DNA of 64,000 bases, taken from Novosphingobium sp. RL4. Its GTDB lineage: Bacteria > Pseudomonadota > Alphaproteobacteria > Sphingomonadales > Sphingomonadaceae. This document shows, piece by piece, positions 50,220 through 58,580 of the stretch (the first letter of the stretch is position 1; every line of letters begins with the position of its first letter). The DNA lies in NCBI RefSeq assembly GCF_035658495.1, contig NZ_CP141945.1, forward strand, positions 1,120,001-1,184,000, read 5' to 3'. Under the pieces are notes generated by a model. The model was not told where the DNA came from. It saw only the letters and a program-made list of their open reading frames with translations, and searched no databases. A program made the position numbers and the translations under genes.

Positions 50220-52739
50220 ATGCCGGATAACAGGAAAATGCCATTGCCCATTGCCGGGAAGAACCGCGCACGCCCTTCGCGTCTCACTCCATGGGCTCTC
50301 AATGCGGGGGCTCTGGCCCTGCCGATGGCCGCGATGCTGGCCTCGTCCACGGCGGTCGCCGCCGATCCCGCGCCGTTCGAACTGAACGGCCCCGGCCTGC
50401 GTATCCAGGTGACGCGCGGCAAGGAAACGCTGCCCATTGCGCAAGTGCCCAGCCTTGCCGAGGGGGACATGCTGTCGATCCATGCGGACCTGCCGGAGGA
50501 TCAGGGCGCGAAATTCCTGATGGTGTCCGCTTTCCTGCGCGGCGCGACCAATCCGCCGCCCAAGGACTGGATCAAGATCGCCGAGACCTGGAGGGACAAG
50601 GAAAAGAACAAGGCGCTGGCGCTGACGGTGCCGAAGAATGCGCGCCAGATGGTCATGTTCCTGGTCCCCGATACAGGCGGCGCGGAAGGGACGCTGGTGG
50701 ATGCCGTGCGCGGCAAGCCGGGCGAATTCGTCCGCGCCACGCAGGACCTCAACCAGGCCTCGCTCGACCATTCCCGCCTCGATGCCTTCATGGCGGCGAT
50801 CCGGGCGCAGGACAATTATCACCCCGAGTTCCTGCGCAGCGTGGCACCGACGCTGGCGCGCAGCCTGTCGATGAAGCTGAACGAGGAATGCCTCTCGAAA
50901 GTGATCGAGCTTCAGGCGTCATGCCTGCTCGAAAACCGGGAAACGCTGGTGTTGGCGGACGTCCACACCAGTTCGGTGGCGGAAACGCTGACCGGCGCAC
51001 CGACGGACCTTGCCCTGCAGTTGAGCGCCACGCGCGAAGCGGGCTATGGCTATTACAGCGCCTATATCGGGGTGGCGCGGGATATCGCGAAGATATTCGG
51101 CGCCTTTTCCAATCCGCAGTTCAGCTACCTGCCGACGCTGAGCGTGCGCAAGGGCGACCGTACAGGCCTGCTGCTGAACACCGCGCCTTCGTTTGAAAAG
51201 CCCAAATCGGTCATGGTGATCGCCATGCCGGCCATCGAATCCGGTAGCCCGCCCCGCCTGCGCACGAGCGCCAACGATCCGGTCTGCGCGGTTCAGGCCG
51301 GCGGCGCGCAGGGCACGCTGCTGCCGGTGGAAGGGGCGCCGCTGATCTATTCGACCGCTTATGCGCGGGAGATGAAAGTTACCCTCACCGCGCCTTCGGG
51401 GCAGACGGTGGACGTCCCCCTCGAAGCACGGGCGGACCGAGGCGGCTATGTCCTTGCGGGCGGGGAACTGCCTGCCGCCTTTACCGGAACCTTGCGCGCC
51501 CACGTCTACGGCTACTGGGGCTTCGATCGCTTCGAAGGGCCGGACTTCCTCCTCCAGAAGCCCGATGGCGGCGGCTGGCAGGTGGCGGGCGGCGACAAGA
51601 ACGCCGAGATGCCCACGCTGGTCGTCGGACGGGATAATCCGCTGGTACTGACGGGCGCCGCGCCGTCCTGCGTGGAATCGGTGACTTTGCGGCAAGGTGG
51701 CAGCGCGCAGTCGGTCGAGTGGAAAGTGCAGGGCAAGGACGGTCTGGCGCTCACCCTGCCGCTGGCGGGCCGCAAGCCGGGCGAGATGAGCGTGGAAGTG
51801 AAGGTGCGCGGCACTGCCCAGCCTTCGACGATCGCGCTGCGGGCCGATGTCCAGGCGAGCCGGGTCGACGGTCTGGTGATCCATGCCGGGGATGACTGGG
51901 GCGTGCTGACCGGCCAGCGGCTCGACCAGGTGGACAGCGCCGAACTTGCCGGTCTCACGCTCAAGCCTGACGGCCTGACCCGCGACGGGACGGTAGACCG
52001 CCTCAGGCTGGCGAGGTCCGACGGGCAGAAGTTGCCGGAGGGCGCCTCCCAAACCGTGCCCGAGATACCCGGGGATGCGGCCGCGCGCATCAGGCTGCGT
52101 GGCGGGCGCACCGTTTCGGTCCCGATTACGCTGGCCGAGGCGCGGCCGCGCGTGAACCTGCTCAGCAAGACCATCGAACCCGGGCCGGTAGCGGCGGGGG
52201 GCAGGGTGCTGGGCCTTCCCGGAGAAGACCTGCTGCCGGACAACGGCCGCATGGTGTTCTCGGTTCGCAGCGATGCAGCGCCGCTGACCCCTGCCGACGT
52301 GATCGAGGTGGCGCCCGCGAGCGGCGGCGAGCCGGTGCGGCTTTCGGCAGGCAAGGGATTGAAAGTTGCAGGGCCGCAAGTCCTGGTTGCCTCGTTCGAC
52401 CCCGAAACGCTGCCGCCTTCCACGTTCGGTCCGCTTCGCTTCCGGCTGGTGCGCGGCGGCGATGCCGGCGACTGGCAGCCGCTGGTCACGCTGGCGCGGC
52501 TTCCGCATATCGACGGTGTATCGTGCGGCGGGGCGGAGCGGGACGCGAACTGCACCATCAGGGGCAGCGACCTGTTCCTGATCGATGCGGTGGGGCTTTC
52601 GCCTGCCCTCGATCCGGCGGTGAACGTGGCGCAGGGCTTCACGGGCTCTGCGCTTCAGGTGCCCGCGGCGCGCGACGGCAAGTTCTACCTGCGTCTGCGC
52701 GACGCGCCGGGCGCGCCGGTGGTGCTGCCGGTTTCCTGA
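50220..52739 (+). CDS. Large secreted protein of unknown family
   Basis: An 839-residue protein from ATG 50220 with a signal peptide (hydrophobic ALNAGALALPMAAMLASSTA, cleavage near AVAADP). The mature part has no domain I recognise. It reads as several beta-rich modules with conserved-looking prolines and glycines and six cysteines, which could form disulfides. There are no membrane segments. It is divergent from the radical-SAM gene and is followed by a clear hairpin terminator, so it is probably a single-gene unit. Periplasmic or surface structural roles are possible; no function is assigned. Confidence 0.72.
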   Translation: MPDNRKMPLPIAGKNRARPSRLTPWALNAGALALPMAAMLASSTAVAADPAPFELNGPGLRIQVTRGKETLPIAQVPSLAEGDMLSIHADLPEDQGAKFLMVSAFLRGATNPPPKDWIKIAETWRDKEKNKALALTVPKNARQMVMFLVPDTGGAEGTLVDAVRGKPGEFVRATQDLNQASLDHSRLDAFMAAIRAQDNYHPEFLRSVAPTLARSLSMKLNEECLSKVIELQASCLLENRETLVLADVHTSSVAETLTGAPTDLALQLSATREAGYGYYSAYIGVARDIAKIFGAFSNPQFSYLPTLSVRKGDRTGLLLNTAPSFEKPKSVMVIAMPAIESGSPPRLRTSANDPVCAVQAGGAQGTLLPVEGAPLIYSTAYAREMKVTLTAPSGQTVDVPLEARADRGGYVLAGGELPAAFTGTLRAHVYGYWGFDRFEGPDFLLQKPDGGGWQVAGGDKNAEMPTLVVGRDNPLVLTGAAPSCVESVTLRQGGSAQSVEWKVQGKDGLALTLPLAGRKPGEMSVEVKVRGTAQPSTIALRADVQASRVDGLVIHAGDDWGVLTGQRLDQVDSAELAGLTLKPDGLTRDGTVDRLRLARSDGQKLPEGASQTVPEIPGDAAARIRLRGGRTVSVPITLAEARPRVNLLSKTIEPGPVAAGGRVLGLPGEDLLPDNGRMVFSVRSDAAPLTPADVIEVAPASGGEPVRLSAGKGLKVAGPQVLVASFDPETLPPSTFGPLRFRLVRGGDAGDWQPLVTLARLPHIDGVSCGGAERDANCTIRGSDLFLIDAVGLSPALDPAVNVAQGFTGSALQVPAARDGKFYLRLRDAPGAPVVLPVS

Positions 52740-52752
52740 CGGCGCTTCCTTG

Positions 52753-52778
52753 CCCCCGCCTCTTCCGGGAGGCGGGGG
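52753..52778 (+). terminator. Hairpin terminator after the secreted protein gene
   Basis: CCCCCGCCTC (52753-52762) pairs perfectly with GAGGCGGGGG (52769-52778) over a 6-base loop, starting 14 bases after the stop at 52739. There is no strong T-run after the stem. Confidence 0.6.
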
Positions 52779-52802
52779 TATCGCGCCTGCGCGTTCTGGT
52801 GC

Positions 52803-52821
52803 GATGTCCTTATCGGTCAAG
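52803..52821. promoter_or_regulatory. Shared dyad motif, copy C (upstream of second sulfotransferase)
   Basis: GATGTCCTTATCGGTCAAG carries ATGTC-N7-GTCAA, aligned without gaps to copies A and B over the conserved ATCGGTCAAG. It lies 81 bases before the GTG at 52902. Confidence 0.4.
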
Positions 52822-52901
52822 AAAAGTGCCGGCTGCTGCGGCTAGACCCGGCCTTCGAACCGCGCGCACGACGCGGCAGAGGAAGGTGAGGGGACAAGCG
52901 G

Positions 52902-54047
52902 GTGAAGGTCGAGGACATCATTGCGGCGGCAAGCGCGGAGACGGGCCTTAACGACTTTGGCGACGAGGCGGTCCTGTCGGGCCTCGCGATCCTGCTGGAG
53001 GATTACCAGAACGAGGCTGCGCTTACCGAAGCGGGCCGGCAGCGCTCCATCGGCTCGCTGGTCTCGGCGCTGGCGGGCCGGATGAAAGTGGAAGACTGGC
53101 TGGCGCGTCATCCCGAACTGCTGGAGCGTCCGGTCGAAAAGCCGATGTTCGTCTTCGGCCTGCCCCGCACCGGCACGACACTGACCATCAACCTGCTGGC
53201 CGCCGACCCGGACCGCCGTTGTTTCCTGCGCTGGGAAGCGTTCGACCCGGTGCCGCCGCCGCGCAGCGACGAACTGTCCGCCGGCCCGCGTTTCGAGCGG
53301 ATGCAGGCGCAGATGGCGCGCGCGATCGGCGCCGCCCCCCATATCGCCGCGATCCACCATGAAGATTCCGACAGCCCGACCGAGTGTCAGTTCGCCATGG
53401 CGCCTTCGTTCTGCGCGCAAGTCTACGAGGCGCAGGCCCATGTTCCCGGCTATCGGCAGTGGTTCCTGCACGAGGCCGACTATCGCCCGGCCTTCCGTTA
53501 TCACAAGCGTCTGCTGCAATGCCTTCAGGCCGAGGCGCCCGGGCGCTGGACGTTGAAGAATCCCTGGCATCCGCTGTTTCTGGACGAGCTGACCGAAGTC
53601 TATCCCGATGCGCAGCTTGTCATGACTCACCGCGATCCGGTGGAAGTGGTGGGCTCGGCATGCAGCCTCATCCACGCGGTGCGGCGAATGTACAGCGACA
53701 CGGTGGACGCCCATGCCATCGGCGCGCAGATGGTGGAGATATTCCACCTCATGATCGCCCGGCAGGATGCATACCGCGCGAAACACGGCGCGGACGCGAT
53801 CTTCGATATCCAGTACGATGCGCAGATGCGCGATCCGGTGGGCCAGATGAAGCGGCTTTACGATCATTTCGGCGAACCGCTGACGGCGCGGGCGGAAGCG
53901 GCGATGACCGCTTTCCTCGCCGACAATCCCAAGGGCAAGCACGGCCGGCATGAATATCGGCTGGAGGACTACGGCCTCGATGCCGCCGGGGTGAGGCGGG
54001 AATTCGCCGATTACGTGGAGCGGTTCCGCATTCCCACGCGCTCGTGA
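52902..54047 (+). CDS. Sulfotransferase-family protein (Sulfotransfer_3), copy 2
   Basis: A 381-residue protein from GTG 52902 with AGGGGA upstream. P-loop VFGLPRTGTTLTINLL (84-99) and second site LVMTHRDPVEVVGSA. The N-terminal helical part (EDIIAAASAETGLNDFG) and the C-terminus (NPKGKHGRHEYRLEDYGLD) parallel copy 1 at 42638, so the two are paralogs. It may act in the same pathway; the upstream dyad supports that. Followed by an AraC-family regulator on the same strand. The sulfate acceptor is unknown. Confidence 0.84.
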   Translation: MKVEDIIAAASAETGLNDFGDEAVLSGLAILLEDYQNEAALTEAGRQRSIGSLVSALAGRMKVEDWLARHPELLERPVEKPMFVFGLPRTGTTLTINLLAADPDRRCFLRWEAFDPVPPPRSDELSAGPRFERMQAQMARAIGAAPHIAAIHHEDSDSPTECQFAMAPSFCAQVYEAQAHVPGYRQWFLHEADYRPAFRYHKRLLQCLQAEAPGRWTLKNPWHPLFLDELTEVYPDAQLVMTHRDPVEVVGSACSLIHAVRRMYSDTVDAHAIGAQMVEIFHLMIARQDAYRAKHGADAIFDIQYDAQMRDPVGQMKRLYDHFGEPLTARAEAAMTAFLADNPKGKHGRHEYRLEDYGLDAAGVRREFADYVERFRIPTRS

Positions 54048-54179
54048 TACGGCGGGGCTGACGCCATCGCCAAGGCGTTGCCCTCCGCGTTGACCCTGCC
54101 TTGCAGGCAGGAGCATCTCTTGCAGCCATAAGCGGCGGGGTGCGGCCCTGCGCTGAGTCGGTCGGGAGCGGCGAAGAAG

Positions 54180-55232
54180 ATGCGGGAGCCTTTCGTCGAT
54201 GGCACGCCGGATGCGGGAACGCAGGTGATCCAGGCGCGGCTGCTGCGCCATTTTCCGCAGGTCGTGCGCGATCTTGGCGGCGATCCGCAGTCCCTCTTGT
54301 GCGCGGTCGGGCTGGACGAGGAAGCCTGCGACCGGGCCGGGGCGATAACGTGCGGGCAATGGCTGAAAGTCGTGGGCCGGGCGGCGGACGTGCTGGACCG
54401 GCCGGATTTCGGCCTGCGTCTTGCGCAGCGGCAGGGCGGCGTGGATGTGTTCGGGCCGCTCGGTGCAGCCATGCGCAGCGTCCTGCGGTTCGGTGACGCG
54501 CTGTCCTATGCCGCCACGCACAATGCCGCGCACAGTCTTGCCGCGCGGGTTTGGATGGGGCGATCCGCCGGTGGGCAGCATGTCTTCATGGGCCACGAAC
54601 TGCTGGCCGAGGATTTGCCGGCGCGCAGCCAGGCGATCGAGCAGGTGCTATTGGCCGGACACCTGGGCGCCCGCGCGATCACCGGGCAGCGCGTTGGCGC
54701 GCGCCGCGTCCACTTTCGCCACCAGGCTTTGTCCCCCGCGAAAGTCTACCGCGAGCATTTCGGCTGCGAAGTGCGTTTCTGCCAGAACGAGGACGGCGTG
54801 GTCTTCACGGTGGGCGATCTTGAAAGTCCGGTCGCCGATGCCGACCGGCAGGGCCTGCGCGACGTGACCGAGCATGTTTCCCGCCGGTTCCGGCAACAGC
54901 GCCCGCCGGTCCATGCGCAAGTACGCGGCGTGGTGATGCAACTGCTCTGGACCGGTCGCTGCGGGAACGACGATGTCGCCCGCCATCTCAACCTTCATCC
55001 GCGCACCCTGCACCGGCGTCTTCACGAAGAAAGCATCAGCTTCCAATCGATCAAGGACGAGGTCCGCCGGGACTTCATGCTCTATTACCTCCAGCAGACC
55101 GACCTGCCGCTCAGCCGCATATCGGAGAAGCTGGGCTTCGCCGAGCAGTCGGTCATGTCGCGCTTTGCGCGGAGCAGCCTCGCCGCCTCGCCGCGCGAGA
55201 TTCGCCAGGCGGCGCGGGAAGCGTTGCCCTGA
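54180..55232 (+). CDS. AraC-family transcriptional regulator
   Basis: A 350-residue AraC protein of the OruR/ArgR-like (Arabinose_bd, PF12625-type) group. The N-terminal ligand-binding part spans about 20-210 (DFGLRLAQRQGGVDVFGPLG), and two helix-turn-helix units lie at about 255-345 (DDVARHLNLHPRTLHRRLHE, ISEKLGFAEQSVMSRFAR). It probably activates the sulfotransferase gene 132 bases upstream or genes elsewhere on sensing a lipid-like or aromatic compound. It ends 26 bases before the convergent antiporter gene. Confidence 0.87.
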   Translation: MREPFVDGTPDAGTQVIQARLLRHFPQVVRDLGGDPQSLLCAVGLDEEACDRAGAITCGQWLKVVGRAADVLDRPDFGLRLAQRQGGVDVFGPLGAAMRSVLRFGDALSYAATHNAAHSLAARVWMGRSAGGQHVFMGHELLAEDLPARSQAIEQVLLAGHLGARAITGQRVGARRVHFRHQALSPAKVYREHFGCEVRFCQNEDGVVFTVGDLESPVADADRQGLRDVTEHVSRRFRQQRPPVHAQVRGVVMQLLWTGRCGNDDVARHLNLHPRTLHRRLHEESISFQSIKDEVRRDFMLYYLQQTDLPLSRISEKLGFAEQSVMSRFARSSLAASPREIRQAAREALP

Positions 55233-55258
55233 GCACCGATATCCCGGCGCCCGGTTGT

Positions 55259-56914
55259 TCAAGCCGGCCGAGGCCTGCGGATCGAGGCCAGCGTCAGCAG
55301 GCTTCGGGCGATTTCGCGCTCTCCCATGACGACGTGATCCGCGCCGACCTGCTTGAGATGCTCGACTTCCTCATCCGAATGGGCGCGGGCGAGAATCTCG
55401 ATCTCGGGATTGATCTGGCGTGCGCGCTGCGCGATCACGCCGCCTTCGAAGCCTTCGGGAATGGCGATGATCAGCTTGCTGGCGTCCCTTATCCCGGCCT
55501 GGTCGAGTATGTCTGCGGTTGCCGCGTTGCCGGTGATCAGATCGAGCCCCGTTTCCCGCGCCGCCTTCGCCAGATCGTCCTGCTCCTCGACGATCACCAG
55601 TGACCGGTTGCCGGAGCCCATGCCGTCGGCAACCAGTTTTCCGACCCTCCCGTAGCCCACGAGGATAACATGGCCGCGACGCGCCTGGTCGCCGTTGCCG
55701 GTGGGGGAAGCGCCGGTGGGCACGGCGGCTTTCACGATGGCGTGACGGCTTGCCAGCAGGCGGAAGATCAGCGGATTGGCCAGGATGGACAGGATGGCCC
55801 CGGCGAGGATCAGGTCGCGGCCTTCCTCGGGCAGGAGATCGAGGCGGACGCCGAGGGCTGCCAGCATGAAGGAGAATTCGCCGATCTGCGCCAGGCCCGC
55901 AGCCACTGCGAACCCGGTCTGGAGCGGGTGGCCGAATGCGCGCACGATCGCGAGCGCCACGGCCGATTTGCCGATGACGATGATAAGGACGGTCGCGGCC
56001 AGGGCGCCGGTGCGTTCGATCAGCACCGCCGGGTCGAACAGCATCCCCACCGAGACGAAGAACAGCACGGCGAAGGCGTCCCGCAGGGGCAGGGTTTCTT
56101 CCGCCGCGCGGCGGCTCAACTGCCGCTCGCCCATGACCATGCCGGCGAAGAAGGCGCCCAGCGCGAAGGAAACGTCGAAGACATAGGCCGCGCCGAACGC
56201 CACGCCGAGCGCGATGGCGAGAACGGCCAGACGGAAAAGTTCGCGCGATCCGGTATGGGCCGCCCAGTGCAATGCGGCCGGGATCGCCCGCTTGCCGACG
56301 ATCAGCATCAGGGCAATGAAGCCGCCCACCTTGGCGATGGTGATGCCGACGATCTTCGCGAGATTGGCGGTATCCGCCGCCGCCCCGTTCAGGATGCCGG
56401 CGAGCACCGGCAGCAGGACGAGCACCAGCACCATGGCGAGGTCTTCGACGATCAGCCAGCCGATGGCGATCCGCCCCCTTTCCGTATCGACCAGATTTCC
56501 GGCCTGCAACGCGCGCAGCAGGACGACCGTGCTCGCCACCGACAATGCCAGTCCGAACACCAGGCCCGCGGCAAGGCTCCACCCGAGATGGACCGCGAGG
56601 CCCGCGCCAAGCGCGGTCGCCACGGCGATCTGGAGCACCGCGCCGGGAACGGCGATGGCCTTCACGGACATCAGGTCGCGCAAGGAAAAATGCAGGCCGA
56701 CGCCGAACATCAGCAGGATGACGCCGATTTCGGCCAGTTCGTTGGCGAGGGCGGAATTGGCGACGAAGCCCGGGGTGAACGGGCCGACGAGGACTCCGGC
56801 GAACAGGTATCCTGCTACCGGGGATATCCGCAGCCGGTGTGCCAGCGCCCCCATTGCGAAAGCCGCCACCAGCCCGGCGACGATGGTTCCGATCAAGGGC
56901 GTATGATGCGGCAA
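55259..56914 (-). CDS. YbaL/KefB-type cation:proton antiporter with TrkA-N domain
   Basis: A 551-residue CPA2-family protein from TTG 56914, chosen because AGGAG lies 8 bases upstream and the reading PHHTPLIGTIVAGL matches the YbaL N-terminus. About 12-13 membrane segments make up the first 380 residues (GVILLMFGVGLHFSLRDLM, SVASTVVLLRAL). The cytoplasmic TrkA-N/RCK domain follows (HVILVGYGRVGKLVADGM) and binds a nucleotide. It exchanges K+ or Na+ for protons and is linked to pH or electrophile stress in relatives. No KefF/KefG-type partner is adjacent. Confidence 0.88.
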   Translation of the reverse strand: MPHHTPLIGTIVAGLVAAFAMGALAHRLRISPVAGYLFAGVLVGPFTPGFVANSALANELAEIGVILLMFGVGLHFSLRDLMSVKAIAVPGAVLQIAVATALGAGLAVHLGWSLAAGLVFGLALSVASTVVLLRALQAGNLVDTERGRIAIGWLIVEDLAMVLVLVLLPVLAGILNGAAADTANLAKIVGITIAKVGGFIALMLIVGKRAIPAALHWAAHTGSRELFRLAVLAIALGVAFGAAYVFDVSFALGAFFAGMVMGERQLSRRAAEETLPLRDAFAVLFFVSVGMLFDPAVLIERTGALAATVLIIVIGKSAVALAIVRAFGHPLQTGFAVAAGLAQIGEFSFMLAALGVRLDLLPEEGRDLILAGAILSILANPLIFRLLASRHAIVKAAVPTGASPTGNGDQARRGHVILVGYGRVGKLVADGMGSGNRSLVIVEEQDDLAKAARETGLDLITGNAATADILDQAGIRDASKLIIAIPEGFEGGVIAQRARQINPEIEILARAHSDEEVEHLKQVGADHVVMGEREIARSLLTLASIRRPRPA

Positions 56915-56967
56915 GCACTGCTCCTCGCTCCGGCGGCGTGGCGGGGTATGGCCGGCTCGCCGCCCAC

Positions 56968-57075
56968 CTACTGGAAGGATGACACGAGAGTTGCCGCAAG
57001 TCCCGCTGCCACCATCGAACCGGCGAGCAGCAGGGGCATGAGCCATCTGGGGGCGATGTTGCGCTTGCGAGGCAT
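56968..57075 (-). CDS. Small membrane peptide (35 residues)
   Basis: Begins at ATG 57075 with the strong Shine-Dalgarno GGAAGGAG 7 bases upstream. The product, starting MPRKRNIAPRWLMPLLLAGS, has a positively charged N-terminus followed by one transmembrane helix, so it should sit in the inner membrane with the N-terminus inside. It is encoded 53 bases upstream of the antiporter gene on the same strand and may be co-transcribed and associated with it. I know no family name. The ribosome site is the main reason to accept it. Confidence 0.55.
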   Translation of the reverse strand: MPRKRNIAPRWLMPLLLAGSMVAAGLAATLVSSFQ

Positions 57076-57304
57076 CCTCTGCTCCTTCCGGTTGATCTCG
57101 GGGGCGTTCGGCCGTGGGCAGAGGGTATCAAGATATGGCGGGATTTGCAGCACCTTGGATCGCTGCCGCCGCATCTTTGTTGCAGACGTGCCTTTCCGCC
57201 GCCCCGCGAAGCGCGGGAATTCGCGGCTGCCGGGGGATCGACGCGCTGCCCTGCCGCCGCCGGACACGCGCGAGGCAGCAGTGCAGGGCGTTCCCGATAG
57301 ATCG

Positions 57305-58444
57305 TCAGAACGGGGCGTTGAGCCGGGTCAGCGCGCCTTCCAGCAGCGCCTTGTGTTCTTCGGGCGGCCCGTGCTCCAGTTGCAGCCTGCCGATGGCGAT
57401 GCTGCTTTCGATCACGTCGCGGCACCTGTCGAAGCGACGCTCCTCATAGGCGGCGAGACCTGCTTCCACCGTGTCGGCATTGGCCAGTTCCTCGGCCAGG
57501 ACGATGCCGCTTTCCACCGCCATCCCGGCGCCCGAGGCGAGGTGCGGCGTGGTGGCATGAACGGCATCGCCCACCAGCACGATCCGGCCCCGGCTCCAGG
57601 GGCGCGGTTGCAGGGCCGCGGCGAGGGGGCGGTAATTGATCCAGTCCTCGCGGGTCATGTTGTCGCGAATCCATCCGGCATTGCCGCCGAAGTCTGCAAG
57701 CAGGGCCTTGAGCGCGGCGTGGAGTTCCTCCTCGTCCATGAAGCTCTCGCGCGGTTCGTGCCGGGTCAGCATCCACATGTAGACGTTGTCCGGGCTGCAG
57801 GCGGTGATGCCGCAGGGGTTGTCGTGGCCGAGGAAGAATTCGCCGGCGTCGAGGCCGGGCGGCTTGCGGATGGAGATGCGCCAGCAGCCCTGCCCGGTCG
57901 GCTGGGCGGGGCCCATGTGCGGGAAGGCGAGTTCGCGCACGGTCGAATAGACACTGTCGGCCCCCGCCACGAGGTCGTAGCGGCCGTTCGTGCCATCGGA
58001 AAACGTCACGTCGACACCGCTGGCGTCGCTTGCCAGATGGTTGACCGTCAGGCCCAGACGGACGGGAATCTCCAGTTCGCGGACCCGTGCCTGCATGATC
58101 CGGTGGAGCACGGGGCGCATGATCCCGCCGGTTGCGGGCAGGCCTTCCTCGATCACCGGTTCGTCGAGATCGTGCAGGTGGGTTCCGTCATGGCGGAACA
58201 GCCGCGTCCGGTTGGTGATGGCGCCTGCCTTCTTGATCTGCTCTAGCAGGCCGAGCCGCCGATAGGCGCGCAAGGTCGGCCCGGTTATCGTGATGCCGGC
58301 GCCATAGACCCGCCATTCCGGATCGAGGTCGATCAGGTCCACCCGAACGCCCCGTTCCGCAAGGCTGATGGCCGTGGCCATGCCGCCGATTCCCCCGCCC
58401 ACGACAAGTGCCGTGGCGATGCTGCTGATGCTCTCCCGTGTCAT
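57305..58444 (-). CDS. FAD-dependent monooxygenase (flavoprotein hydroxylase family)
   Basis: A 379-residue class A flavoprotein monooxygenase. It has the dinucleotide-binding motif VVGGGIGGMATAISLAERG (14-32), the DG-type segment AGADSVYSTVREL and the GD motif IVLVGDAVHATTPHLASGAG. It should hydroxylate an aromatic ring or related substrate with NAD(P)H and O2. It is divergent from a TonB receptor with 136 bases between them, consistent with uptake and attack of the same compound. The substrate is unknown. Confidence 0.87.
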   Translation of the reverse strand: MTRESISSIATALVVGGGIGGMATAISLAERGVRVDLIDLDPEWRVYGAGITITGPTLRAYRRLGLLEQIKKAGAITNRTRLFRHDGTHLHDLDEPVIEEGLPATGGIMRPVLHRIMQARVRELEIPVRLGLTVNHLASDASGVDVTFSDGTNGRYDLVAGADSVYSTVRELAFPHMGPAQPTGQGCWRISIRKPPGLDAGEFFLGHDNPCGITACSPDNVYMWMLTRHEPRESFMDEEELHAALKALLADFGGNAGWIRDNMTREDWINYRPLAAALQPRPWSRGRIVLVGDAVHATTPHLASGAGMAVESGIVLAEELANADTVEAGLAAYEERRFDRCRDVIESSIAIGRLQLEHGPPEEHKALLEGALTRLNAPF

Positions 58445-58580
58445 GCCACGAGAGGTAGCGAGGCCGCGTCGTCACACAAATCCGAACTGTGGATGCCTGC
58501 CCATCGATACAATCGGTGTGACCAACGCCGGCCGCTTGGCTAGCCCCGACGGCAAGAACAAACACATCGGGAGGAGCGCC

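Noticed and set aside
55670..58246. 858-residue plus-strand open frame
   Set aside because: Antisense of the antiporter and monooxygenase genes; Asp/Gly/His/Gln-rich composition typical of GC-rich shadow frames.
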